Program-made: the position numbers and the translations under genes | Shown: positions 55,442-63,676 of the stretch, in pieces | How the letters are laid out: the number at the start of each line of letters is the position of its first letter | Numbering within the stretch: position 1 is the stretch's first letter | Assembly (NCBI RefSeq): GCF_963662805.1 | Contig: NZ_OY759880.1 | Coordinates: 30,873-94,872 of the forward strand | Reading direction: 5' to 3' | Length of the DNA stretch: 64,000 bases | DNA from: an uncultured Cohaesibacter sp. | GTDB lineage: Bacteria > Pseudomonadota > Alphaproteobacteria > Rhizobiales > Cohaesibacteraceae | Notes under the pieces: generated by a model | The model's input: only the letters and a program-made list of their open reading frames with translations | Database searches by the model: none | What the model was told of the DNA's origin: nothing

Positions 55442-57055
55442 ATGTCTGTAGCTCCTCTTTCTGTAGCCGCGCCGGAGGTTGCCTCCGTCAAGCGCGCCCT
55501 CCTCTCCGTTTCCGACAAGACCGGCATCATCGACTTTGCCAAGGCCCTCAGTGAAAAAGGTGTTGAGCTGGTCTCCACCGGCGGCACCTGCAAGGCCATC
55601 GCCGACGCTGGCATCCCGGTCAAGGACATCTCCGAAATCACCGAATTCCCCGAAATCATGGATGGTCGCGTCAAGACCCTGCACCCGCGCGTCCATGGCG
55701 GCCTGCTCGGCGCCCGGTCTGTTGAGGCACACACCTCGGCGATGAAGGAACACGGCATTCCCGAAATCGACATCTTGGTAGTCAACCTCTACCCCTTCGA
55801 GGAAACCATCCTCAAGGGCAGCGACTACGCCACCACTGTCGAAAACATCGACATCGGCGGCCCCGCCATGATCCGCGCGGCAGCCAAGAACCATGCCTTC
55901 GTCACCACACTGGTCGACCCGTCCGATTATGCCGAAGTCATCGCGCTGATCAGCGACAAGGGCGGCATCCCGATCGAGAACCGCAAGGCCTTTGCCGCCA
56001 AGGCCTATGCCCGCACCGCAGCCTATGACGCGGCCATTTCCGGCTGGTTCGCTGCCGAGCTTGGCATCGAGTCCCCGACCTACCGCGCCTTTGGTGGCGA
56101 ACTCGCCGAAGTCATGCGCTATGGCGAAAACCCCCATCAGGCCGCAGGCTTCTACAAGACCGCCTCGTCCCGCCCCGGCGTTGCTACCGCGACACAGGTG
56201 CAGGGCAAGCAGCTCTCCTACAACAACATCAACGACACCGATGCCGCCTATGAGCTGGTCAGCGAATTCGACCCGGCCATCAGCCCGGCCGTTGCCATCA
56301 TCAAGCATGCCAACCCCTGCGGCGTGGCAACAGGCGTGAGCCTGAAGGACGCCTACGAGAAGGCCCTTGCCTGCGATCCGGTCTCGGCCTTTGGCGGCAT
56401 TGTCGCGCTGAACGGCACCCTCGACGAAGCTGCAGCCGAGGAAATCACTAAGATCTTCACCGAAGTGATCATCGCCCCGGACGCCACCGAAGGCGCCAAG
56501 GAGATCGTCGCCAAGAAGAAAAACCTGCGCCTTCTGCTCGCAGGCAGCCTTGCCGATCCGCGCGAAGAGGGCGTCACCGTCAAGTCGGTTTCCGGTGGAC
56601 TTCTGGTCCAGAACCGCGACAACGGCAATGTCGATGACCTTGATCTCAAGGTCGCCACCGAGCGCCAGCCGAGCGAGCAGGAAATGGCCGACCTCAAGTT
56701 CGCCTTCCGCGTCTGCAAGCACGTCAAGTCCAACGCCATCGTCTATGTCAAGGACGGAGCCACCGTCGGCATTGGCGCCGGTCAGATGAGCCGTGTGGAC
56801 TCGGCTCGCATCGCTGCCCGCAAGGCAGAGGATGCCGCCGAAGCCATAGGCCTCAGCGAACCGCTGACCAAGGGCTGCGTGGTCGCCTCCGACGCCTTCT
56901 TCCCCTTCGCCGATGGTCTCCTGACCGCCGCCGAAGCAGGCGCCACCGCCGTGATCCAGCCCGGCGGCTCCATGCGTGACGACGAAGTGATCAAGGCCGC
57001 CAACGAAGCCGACCTCGCCATGGTCCTCACCGGCATGCGCCATTTCCGGCACTAA
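55442..57055 (+). CDS. purH: Bifunctional AICAR formyltransferase / IMP cyclohydrolase
   Basis: It carries out the last two steps of IMP synthesis. The 537 residues start with the cyclohydrolase (MGS-like) domain (KRALLSVSDKTGIIDFAKAL, STGGTCKAI, DGRVKTLHPRVHGG). The AICAR transformylase domain follows (YGENPHQAAGFY, IIKHANPCGVATG, KGCVVASDAFFPFADG). The ATG at 55442 has AGGAATTC upstream. Its 3' end runs straight into a palindromic element and then a terminator. Confidence 0.98.
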   Translation: MSVAPLSVAAPEVASVKRALLSVSDKTGIIDFAKALSEKGVELVSTGGTCKAIADAGIPVKDISEITEFPEIMDGRVKTLHPRVHGGLLGARSVEAHTSAMKEHGIPEIDILVVNLYPFEETILKGSDYATTVENIDIGGPAMIRAAAKNHAFVTTLVDPSDYAEVIALISDKGGIPIENRKAFAAKAYARTAAYDAAISGWFAAELGIESPTYRAFGGELAEVMRYGENPHQAAGFYKTASSRPGVATATQVQGKQLSYNNINDTDAAYELVSEFDPAISPAVAIIKHANPCGVATGVSLKDAYEKALACDPVSAFGGIVALNGTLDEAAAEEITKIFTEVIIAPDATEGAKEIVAKKKNLRLLLAGSLADPREEGVTVKSVSGGLLVQNRDNGNVDDLDLKVATERQPSEQEMADLKFAFRVCKHVKSNAIVYVKDGATVGIGAGQMSRVDSARIAARKAEDAAEAIGLSEPLTKGCVVASDAFFPFADGLLTAAEAGATAVIQPGGSMRDDEVIKAANEADLAMVLTGMRHFRH

Positions 57056-57180
57056 GCGTTTGGCTCCGCCAAACGCATAGCGATGATCCGGCAAACACCG
57101 AGCTCTCAGCGGCAGGTGACTTTTCCGGGCTTGGCTGCGCCAACCCCGGAAAAGCACCGAAAGCCTGCACCGAGAGCCTA
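57056..57180 (+). repeat. Palindromic 3'-UTR element after purH
   Basis: GCGTTTGGC-TCC-GCCAAACGC (57056-57076) begins on the base after the stop. A larger hairpin CTTTTCCGGG-c-TTGGC-TGC-GCCAA-c-CCCGGAAAAG lies at 57120-57154. The joining text CAGCGGCAGGTGACTTTTC and the following ACCGAGAGCCT closely resemble the element after leuD (38609-38722). This suggests copies of one dispersed repeat family. Confidence 0.55.
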
Positions 57181-57216
57181 CCCACTCGACCACACCAATA
57201 GACACTCAAACAAAAC

Positions 57217-57245
57217 AAAGCCCGAAGCACCCGCTTCGGGCTTTT
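57217..57245 (+). terminator. Terminator of purH
   Basis: AAAGCCCGAAGC/GCTTCGGGCTTT forms a perfect stem around ACCC, followed by TC. It lies after the palindromic element. Confidence 0.75.
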
Positions 57246-57301
57246 CTATTGAAGGACAAATGCGCGGACGAAGCGGCCGTTCAAAAAAGTAAACAGCGTG
57301 A

Positions 57302-57958
57302 CTATCTGCATCCCTCTAGCCAGACATCGGAATTATCGACAGGAACACATTCACCATGGACCAGACGACGAATGCGTTCTACTCGATTGGCAAGAGCGTT
57401 GTCTTCTGAACCAATTCTGTAACGTCCGGGAGCAATCAAAACCGCAAGGAGGGAGAAAAACTGATCGTCGCGAATTGCCGATGGAGGCGCACCGTATATG
57501 GCTTCGCTCATACGATGAAAACCTGTCACCCAACCATTAGGTCCTTGCCCCATTTCGAGTGTATCAAGCCAGAGTGCCATGATCTGCTCTTTGCTCAGCT
57601 GGTTTTCTAATCCAAGTGCATATCCTGTTTGTTTGACTTTACCGATACCCGGAGTAAATTTCTCAAAACCTAAACGCTTTGCCAGTGACTGGGAGATCGT
57701 TGTGATGCCCGCTCCAGGCGTCGTTATGTCCACCCCACTGTGATGCTCGAACTGCGGGTCCTGCACCATTAACAGTTGACGATAGCGCTCCTCTCCCAAA
57801 GAGGAACCGCCAAGGCCATCTGAAATAATTGAATCGGCCCTTGTTTTCAGTTCGTCGGCAGCTGTAATGGCGTCAATAAAGCCATATGCAAAATAGCCCC
57901 CGCAGCCAGCGACCAAAAGCACCAAGGCCATTGATAGGAACTTGAAAAGACTTTTCAT
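57302..57958 (-). CDS. GT51-like transglycosylase-fold protein lacking both catalytic glutamates
   Basis: The 218 residues follow the peptidoglycan glycosyltransferase family 51 pattern of monofunctional MtgA. An N-terminal helix contains a lipobox-like LVAGC (Cys19). Then come VQDPQFEHHSGVD (canonical xEDxxFxxHxGxD), TTISQSLAKRLGF (canonical STITQQL), KVKQTGYALGLENQLSKEQIMALWLDTLEMG, and IAPGRY. Both catalytic glutamates are Gln here: Gln66 in place of the first, Gln110 in place of the second. It should be inactive as a polymerase and may bind lipid II or glycan. Its base composition is AT-richer than its neighbours. Confidence 0.75.
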   Translation of the reverse strand: MKSLFKFLSMALVLLVAGCGGYFAYGFIDAITAADELKTRADSIISDGLGGSSLGEERYRQLLMVQDPQFEHHSGVDITTPGAGITTISQSLAKRLGFEKFTPGIGKVKQTGYALGLENQLSKEQIMALWLDTLEMGQGPNGWVTGFHRMSEAIYGAPPSAIRDDQFFSLLAVLIAPGRYRIGSEDNALANRVERIRRLVHGECVPVDNSDVWLEGCR

Positions 57959-58152
57959 GCAGACGTCATCCGATGGAAATTGCAACCATCCTAATTCGCG
58001 AGCAAAATTGCGACTTCAATATGACCTGTTCCCCAATTGCAGCTGTTCGAACGAAGCGCGATCAAGAGCTTGAAGTTCGTCCCAGCGGCTGCCGAGCCGG
58101 AGAGAATGAGATTCTATCGCTGGAAGGACAAACTCGGATGCAGGCCACAATT

Positions 58153-58971
58153 TCAATCGCTGCAAAGGTCAATTTCTAGGCCATCGTAAGCGGGACTGAC
58201 GTGAGTATATCCGCGCTCCTCAAACCAGGATTTCAAAACCGAATAGTCCATCTTCTCGTCCATGTGTGTCAGGTAAACCTGCTTCGGATTGAACTGATAG
58301 ATATGTTTCAGAACGGTTTCAGGATCACCATGTGAATCCGACGGTTTCCAGTAGTCGCAATCCAGAATCCAAGTACCGATATCAGCCAAATATTTCCAGC
58401 TCCGCTCCGGAAATGATTTCACGTCCGGGCTATAGACAAAATCCGCAATCCGGACCCCCAGACTGTTCAGACTGCCGTGGTTCTGCAAAAACGGGAACAT
58501 CTCAATACCGTTGGCTTCAAAAGGCTCGTAGGCACGGATGCAATGCCAAAGTATCCGGTATTGTTTGCGGTCTCCATATCCGACGATGCTGGTGGTCCCT
58601 TTGACTTCTTCGTCAAAAAACAGATAGGGAAACATGCTACGGATGAACGACATGCATTTTTTGTCAGCGTAAATGTCCAGATCGCGCTTTAAGACCTCCT
58701 CCAAATAATAGGGAAGCTCACCTATCCCGGCGATATGGTCCCAATGACCGTGGGTTATCATGATGGTATCAGGGGCTACCTGCGCCCGAACTGATTGCAG
58801 TCGAAAGTCCGGCCCGATGTCGATCATCAGAGATCGGCCATTTTGCTCGATTAAAACAGACGGCCTTGTTCTTTCGTTTTTAGGGTTGGTTGGATCGCAC
58901 AGGCCCCACCGCCCTCCGACCAATGGAACGCCATAGGTGGCTCCACATCCCAAAATTGTAACTTTAGTCAA
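58153..58971 (-). CDS. Metallo-beta-lactamase-fold hydrolase, PhnP-like
   Basis: The 272 residues have the MBL fold with the metal motif THGHWDH (His74, His76, Asp78, His79), DIGPDFRLQ, a late LDCDYW acid and LTHMDEKMDY histidine. The start VTILGCGATYGVPLVGG resembles PhnP-type phosphoribosyl cyclic phosphodiesterases, often described as PqqB/PhnP-like. The start is TTG at 58971 with AGGGG about ten bases upstream. Like the GT51-like neighbour it is AT-rich. No phn genes are present, so the substrate is unknown. Confidence 0.8.
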   Translation of the reverse strand: MTKVTILGCGATYGVPLVGGRWGLCDPTNPKNERTRPSVLIEQNGRSLMIDIGPDFRLQSVRAQVAPDTIMITHGHWDHIAGIGELPYYLEEVLKRDLDIYADKKCMSFIRSMFPYLFFDEEVKGTTSIVGYGDRKQYRILWHCIRAYEPFEANGIEMFPFLQNHGSLNSLGVRIADFVYSPDVKSFPERSWKYLADIGTWILDCDYWKPSDSHGDPETVLKHIYQFNPKQVYLTHMDEKMDYSVLKSWFEERGYTHVSPAYDGLEIDLCSD

Positions 58972-59065
58972 CTGATTTTACCCCTGCCTATACAGTACCT
59001 CTCTCAAGCTACAAGAAAGACACGGCAGCGCGCGAGATCAAACTCCTGAAATCCCAAACACTGAA

Positions 59066-59102
59066 TGTTCCGAACCTCGACTATACGCGAAGGTCCGGAA
59101 CA
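59066..59102. other. Strong imperfect hairpin after the SH3-domain gene
   Basis: TGTTCCG-a-ACCT pairs with AGGT-c-CGGAACA around 13 bases, just beyond the SH3-domain gene stop (59120). No T-run follows on either strand. It could protect or process the 3' end, or be a repeat. Confidence 0.4.
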
Positions 59103-59119
59103 CACTGAAACCAACGAAA

Positions 59120-60061
59120 TCAGTTCGAGAAGCAGCGGTCGAGCATCTGGCCGCCTTCGAGCAACGTTACTTCATTGCCCTTGCTGAGCAGCTCGCGGAA
59201 GCCATCGGAATAGCGCAAGCCCGAGCCGGACCGGACCTGAGACACACGGATCTGCGGCCCGCTGTCATAGCTGTAAAGAGCAAAGGCCTGCGTGTTGTCG
59301 GCAATGAAGGTGACCTGCAGCGGAATGCCTTCATTGCAGGAAAAGGTCATGAAGTTCCGATGCACGGTCTGTCTTGGCTGCTGCGGTTGTGGTCGCTGCG
59401 GCTGCTGCGGCTGGAAATTGTTGCCCTGCAGGCTGCGACGGAAGTTGTTGCAGGTATCAAACGTGCCCTGAAACGGCGTGTTGGTGGAACAGATGATGCC
59501 GCCCCACATATAGCCGCTTCTGTTGCCATGATAGAGAATAGTGAACCAAGGATAGCCGTTGAACATCACGCCCGTATGTCCGGTGACCGTAATGGGAGCG
59601 AACTCGGGCAGGGACGTCACGCGCTGATAATTGGTGCCCGGACCACCGCGCACGACGCCGCCACCGGTGGCTGCCTGCAAGGGAAACACCCCGTTTCGAT
59701 TGTTCCCTTGCGGAAAATTCTGGGGAGGATTCGCACGACCAGCATTGACGGGTCGCAGATACCGGTTGTTCACCCAGCCCTGCATGTTGCGCCCACGGGA
59801 GGATCCGCGCACATAGGTCCAGTCGCCCTGAACCGCTTCAACATTCATATGACAATCATTGGCATCGAAAAATCCGACCCGCTGACTGCGGGAGCTGGGC
59901 TCGGCCCTGACATTCAGGACATCGTTGGGCGCCACATTGGTAACGCAGACGGAATCGCTTCCGCGATAGCCAGCTTCCGCCCGTTTCATGGGCAGCTGAA
60001 GGACCACAAGACAAAGTGCGGCCAACACCAGTTTGTTCTTTGACGTAATCAAGTTAGACAA
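59120..60061 (-). CDS. Secreted SH3-domain protein
   Basis: The 313 residues begin with a signal peptide (KLVLAALCLVVLQLPMKRAEA). Two bacterial SH3-like regions follow: VAPNDVLNVRAEPSSRSQRVG...GWVNNRYLRPV (about 40-105) and GGGVVRGGPGTNYQRVTSLPEFAPITV...GYMWGGIIC (about 135-195). A Pro/Gln-rich tract (QPQQPQRPQPQQP) and a C-terminal Cys-containing domain complete it. Such domains often bind cell-wall peptides. I favour the TTG at 60061, preceded by GGGGAG; an ATG at 60079 gives a longer signal peptide. Function is unknown. Confidence 0.7.
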   Translation of the reverse strand: MSNLITSKNKLVLAALCLVVLQLPMKRAEAGYRGSDSVCVTNVAPNDVLNVRAEPSSRSQRVGFFDANDCHMNVEAVQGDWTYVRGSSRGRNMQGWVNNRYLRPVNAGRANPPQNFPQGNNRNGVFPLQAATGGGVVRGGPGTNYQRVTSLPEFAPITVTGHTGVMFNGYPWFTILYHGNRSGYMWGGIICSTNTPFQGTFDTCNNFRRSLQGNNFQPQQPQRPQPQQPRQTVHRNFMTFSCNEGIPLQVTFIADNTQAFALYSYDSGPQIRVSQVRSGSGLRYSDGFRELLSKGNEVTLLEGGQMLDRCFSN

Positions 60062-60416
60062 TCTTTCTCTCCCCACCATGCGAGAAAACTTGGAAAAATC
60101 TCGACAAAATTGCGGTTGTTCATTTGATTTCAAGTAAAAAGTTCAGAGCGGCTGTTCTACATTGTTCCTAGAAACGGACACAACTGGAAACATATGTCCT
60201 TTTCCGTACGCAACAAAGCTGTTTTTGCTTGAGTGCTCGGATAAAAAACGCCCCTGACAAAAAATTTTCCGCAAGCAGAGCAGTTGTTTCCTTCAAGCGG
60301 CATTCCCGTACGGAACGTCAAAAGGAACAGATCAACACGCACCCAAAACTTGTGATGACTCCCCTTTCTCCCCATATTTGAAGATGCGACAACAGCCGGG
60401 GAGATCTCACAGCTAC
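60062..60416. other. Divergent promoter region, AT-rich
   Basis: This gap separates the SH3-domain gene (minus) and the DUF1232 gene (plus). No further gene with a good ribosome-binding site, repeat or RNA motif is seen. Confidence 0.4.
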
Positions 60417-60842
60417 ATGGTAGACAAGCATTATACCGAAGACGATTTCGAACTCCTGCCGCCAGAAAAGGCAGCCGAGGATGACAAGGGCCATCGGGAC
60501 ACGAGCGCCGCGAAGAAGGCCGCCAACGTCCGCAAGAAATTCTGGTCCGTGGTCAAGAAGGCCGCCCGGCAGGTGCCAATCATCGAGGAAGTCGTCGCCG
60601 GATATTATTGCGCCTTTGATGCCAGCACCCCGTTCCGCGTCCGCCTGACGCTTATCGGCGCGCTTGCCTATTTCGTTCTGCCACTCGATGTGGTGCCCGA
60701 CATGATCCTCGGCATCGGCTTTACCGATGATCTGGCGCTTCTCGCCTATGTACTGAAGACCGTGCATTCGCACATCACCGACGAGCACCGCCTGAGGGCC
60801 AAACGGGCGCTATCGGAGCATGATGTCTATGTCGAGCGCTAG
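60417..60842 (+). CDS. YkvA/DUF1232 family membrane protein
   Basis: The 141 residues have a charged N-terminal half. The DUF1232 (YkvA) motif follows: FRVRLTLIGALAYFVLPLDVVPDMILGIGFTDD, with two short hydrophobic helices around the conserved PLDxVPD. Function is unknown in this family. The ATG at 60417 is used; GGGGAG lies about 15 bases before it, farther than usual. It is convergent with the quinone oxidoreductase gene and its stop codon lies inside a hairpin. Confidence 0.82.
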   Translation: MVDKHYTEDDFELLPPEKAAEDDKGHRDTSAAKKAANVRKKFWSVVKKAARQVPIIEEVVAGYYCAFDASTPFRVRLTLIGALAYFVLPLDVVPDMILGIGFTDDLALLAYVLKTVHSHITDEHRLRAKRALSEHDVYVER

Positions 60843-60855
60843 ACCATAGCGCTCG
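60833..60855. other. Hairpin spanning the DUF1232 stop codon
   Basis: CGAGCGCTA/TAGCGCTCG forms a perfect 9-bp stem with a 5-base loop. It includes the TAG stop of the plus-strand gene and lies 22 bases from the stop of the convergent qor gene. It has no T-run and may act as a two-way 3'-end barrier. Confidence 0.45.
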
Positions 60856-60876
60856 CGACCACTCGTTTACACGCAA

Positions 60877-61854
60877 TCAGACCAGTGACACGATGACCTT
60901 GCCTTTTGCCTCCCGGTTGGCAATGGCGCGAATGGCCTCTGGCGTCTTCTCAAGCGGATAGACGCGATCAATGTGGGGCTTGAGGTCGCCCGCCTTCACC
61001 CATTCCATGATCTGGAGCATATTCTCCGCATGAGCCTGCGGCTCGATCAGGATCGACTCGCTCCAGAACACCCCGAGCACATCGACACTCTTCAGCATCA
61101 CGAGATTGAGCGGCATCTTGGGGATCGTCCCCGAGGCAAACCCGATCACCAGAAAGCGGCCATACCAACCGGTGGCCCGCAAGGCCGCCTCGGCCAAATC
61201 GCCCCCGACCGGATCATAGACCACATCCACACCCCTGCGATCGGTAAGGCTTTTCAGCGCGGACTTGAGATCGAGTTTGACATAATTGAGCAACTCATCC
61301 GCACCGTGCGCCTTGCACAGCGCGAGCTTGTCATCGCTTGAGGCACAGGCAATCACCCGCGCGCCCATCAGACGCCCGATCTCCACTGCAGCAAGCCCCA
61401 CACCACCGGACGCACCGAGCACAGCAAGCGTCTCGCCGGGTTGCAACTTCGCCCGGCTGCGCAGCGCATAGATCGTCGTCCCATAAGTGATCATCAGCCC
61501 CGCCGCCTCTTCGAAGCCGAGGCCATCAGGCATCAGCAGAGCCTCCTCGACCTTGATCACCACATAGTCCCGCGCGCCACCCCAGCGCACATAGGCAATC
61601 ACCCGCTCGCCGACCCGCCCGGCATCCACGCCCTCCCCGCAGGCCTCGATCACGCCAGAAATCTCGCCCGCTGGCGAGAAGGGACGATCGGGGGTGAATT
61701 GATATTTATTCTCGATGATCAGCGTGTCGAAGAAATTCAGCGCGGCGGCATGCACCCTGACAAGAAGCTCTCCCGGCCCCGGTTCGGGCTTGTCGATCTC
61801 CGCCAGAACCAACCCCTCTGGTGGCCCAAACGTCTCGCACAAGATGGCGCGCAT
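60877..61854 (-). CDS. qor: NADPH:quinone oxidoreductase, zinc-free MDR family
   Basis: The 325 residues belong to the medium-chain dehydrogenase/reductase superfamily, quinone-reductase branch. They show the GroES-like start (ILCETFGPPEGLVLAEIDKP, VRVHAAALNFFDTLII), the cofactor motif LAVLGASGGVGLAAVEIGRL, and VVYDPVGGDLAEAALR. The structural zinc cysteines of alcohol dehydrogenases are absent. It probably reduces quinones or enones with NADPH; the exact substrate is unknown. Confidence 0.9.
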   Translation of the reverse strand: MRAILCETFGPPEGLVLAEIDKPEPGPGELLVRVHAAALNFFDTLIIENKYQFTPDRPFSPAGEISGVIEACGEGVDAGRVGERVIAYVRWGGARDYVVIKVEEALLMPDGLGFEEAAGLMITYGTTIYALRSRAKLQPGETLAVLGASGGVGLAAVEIGRLMGARVIACASSDDKLALCKAHGADELLNYVKLDLKSALKSLTDRRGVDVVYDPVGGDLAEAALRATGWYGRFLVIGFASGTIPKMPLNLVMLKSVDVLGVFWSESILIEPQAHAENMLQIMEWVKAGDLKPHIDRVYPLEKTPEAIRAIANREAKGKVIVSLV

Positions 61855-62072
61855 CCAAGTCTCCTTCCACTCATCCCTTGGCTTTTGACAAAAGAGCTAA
61901 CACGCCTCAGAGAATGACTGAAGTGCCTTCCGCCCCCAATAGCCGGAAAGTCGAAGGCTTCGCAGCGCGATAGGCTTTCTTGCTTTTTCCACCTCACATA
62001 GGTTTCCTTCGCCTCTTCCATGGGCTAGAAAGGCGCCATTCAGCATACCAATGACATCAGGAAGCAAAGCAA

Positions 62073-62615
62073 ATGCGCGGTTATTTCGCTATTGGCGTGG
62101 AGGGACTGTCCAAAGAAGGCAACTTTGGCAATCTGGTGCGCACCGCCCATGCTTTCGGCGCGAGCTTCTTCTTCACCATCGCGGCAGAGAAGAGCTTTTA
62201 CCAGCAGAGGACCGACACATCGCGCGGCTCCGATCATCTGCCCTATTATCCCTGGGACTCGGCGGACGCCATGCAATTGCCGCTCGATTGTCGTCTGGTC
62301 GGCGTGGAACTGACGGAAGACGCGGTGGACCTGCCATCCTTTCGCCATCCCACCAAGGCCGCCTACATTCTGGGCCCCGAGCGGGGCAACCTGACCGCCG
62401 CGATGCAGGAGCAATGTGAATTCATCATCAAGATCCCCACCCGCTTCTGTCTCAATGTAGCAACCGCGGGAGCGATCATCATGTATGATCGGGTTCAGTC
62501 AATGGGCGGTTTCACCGAGCGCCCGGTGCGGGTCGGCGGCCCCAAAGTGCCCCGTGTACACACCCACGGTGCACCAAAATTCCGTGCCGGAATACCTCCG
62601 GCCCTCAAAGGATAG
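62073..62615 (+). CDS. TrmH-family (SpoU) RNA methyltransferase
   Basis: The 180 residues are a single SPOUT domain: NFGNLVRTAHAFGASFFFTI (motif 1), KAAYILGPERGNLTAAM (motif 2) and KIPTRFCLNVATAGAIIMYDR (motif 3, with Asn in the usual SLNVSxA position). The knotted SAM-binding fold and 2'-O-ribose methylation are expected. The RNA target is not evident, and the usual N-terminal RNA-binding domain of rRNA enzymes is missing. Confidence 0.88.
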   Translation: MRGYFAIGVEGLSKEGNFGNLVRTAHAFGASFFFTIAAEKSFYQQRTDTSRGSDHLPYYPWDSADAMQLPLDCRLVGVELTEDAVDLPSFRHPTKAAYILGPERGNLTAAMQEQCEFIIKIPTRFCLNVATAGAIIMYDRVQSMGGFTERPVRVGGPKVPRVHTHGAPKFRAGIPPALKG

Positions 62616-62853
62616 GGAGCGTTCCAAGCCTTTGAACCTTATGCCCTGCTATTGCCGCAATTGACTACAATTGTGCAATTTACAGGCCGATATCCGCCAA
62701 CGGGAAACACCGAACGAAGCAAAAAAATTCGAGAAATTACTCAAATTTCCTGATAGTTTCACGGTTTGGTAACCCCAATCTTGGTAAATGTTGAATGAAT
62801 GAACTGGAGTCCTCGGCTCCTATTGGCATCCAGTCCAACAGCGACAGGTAGAG

Positions 62854-63366
62854 ATGAAAAGCGTAAAAATCATTAGTGCAGCCACCCTTTTCGCACTTTC
62901 CGCCACCGCCGCCTTCGCGCAAGGCGCAGCAACTCGCGTTGAACAATATAACGACTGGGGCGCATACGTCTTTAACGATCCCCAGCGTGGCAAAATGTGT
63001 TTTGCGGTGAGCCAGCCGAAATCAACCGAACCGTCCGGCGTCAATCGTGACCCGATCTATTTCTTCGTCACCAGCCGTCCGCGTGAAGGTGTCCGTGAAG
63101 AAGTCAACGTGATCACCGGCTATCCTTACAAGGAAGGCTCCAAGACCACGATTCAGGTCGGCTCGGACAATTTCACCCTTTATACCTCCGGCGATGGCGC
63201 TTGGCTTGAAAACGCCGCCGAAGAAGCCCGTCTGGTGAACGCGATGCGCCGTGGCTCGACCATGGTTGTGCGTGGCACGTCCCGCCGTGGTACCGTGACC
63301 ACCGACACCTATTCCCTGTCGGGCATCACTGCCGCCACCCGCCGCGCCACCGACGAGTGCCAGTAA
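62854..63366 (+). CDS. IalB-family (invasion-associated locus B) protein
   Basis: The 170 residues start with a signal peptide (ISAATLFALSATAAFAQ). The IalB pattern follows: YNDWGAYVF, GKMCFAVSQPK, YFFVTSRPREGVREEVNVI, WLENAAEEARLVNAMRRGSTMVVRGTSRRG and TDTYSLSG. It is an exported protein. The family is widespread in non-pathogenic Rhizobiales, so no virulence role is implied. AGGTAGAG precedes the ATG. It has its own terminator and lies before rlmN, a usual pairing. Confidence 0.9.
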   Translation: MKSVKIISAATLFALSATAAFAQGAATRVEQYNDWGAYVFNDPQRGKMCFAVSQPKSTEPSGVNRDPIYFFVTSRPREGVREEVNVITGYPYKEGSKTTIQVGSDNFTLYTSGDGAWLENAAEEARLVNAMRRGSTMVVRGTSRRGTVTTDTYSLSGITAATRRATDECQ

Positions 63367-63415
63367 GCGCGAAGCAGGTGCGACAACGCACGGCTAAGAA
63401 CAAGAAGATTTGAGG

Positions 63416-63443
63416 AAAAAGCGGCTGACAGAGCCGCTTTTTT
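63416..63443 (+). terminator. Terminator of the IalB gene
   Basis: AAAAAGCGGCT-GACA-GAGCCGCTTTTTT, an 8-bp stem (one mismatch or bulge) with a long T-run, follows about 50 bases after the stop. Confidence 0.85.
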
Positions 63444-63649
63444 GCTTTATACACCCCCCACTCGGCATCGGCCTCGGCATCATCGTTGAGCCGGAGCCTT
63501 GTTGAGAAGATGAAACCGGATCACCCCCTGATGGCAAACAGCTAAAGGGCAAGGATCATGGCCACACCATGCCTGGCAGGCGGTTAGGTCGTTCCCGAAT
63601 GGTGGTTCTGACTGATTGCCAAACCCGCAATCGCCTTGAAAAGAGGAGA

Positions 63650-63667
63650 CTGCAGCTGACGCTGCAG
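63650..63667 (+). promoter_or_regulatory. Hairpin between ribosome-binding site and start of rlmN
   Basis: CTGCAGC-TGAC-GCTGCAG is a perfect 7-bp stem. It lies between AAGAGGAG (63641-63648) and the ATG at 63677. Folding would bring the ribosome-binding site to about nine bases from that ATG, the normal distance. An in-frame ATG at 63599 would instead make this part of the coding sequence. Confidence 0.4.
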
Positions 63668-63676
63668 CTTGATGCC

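Noticed and set aside
55304..57205. 633-codon open frame antisense to purH
   Set aside because: It is composition-driven, with no recognisable domain, and fully overlaps the certain purH gene.
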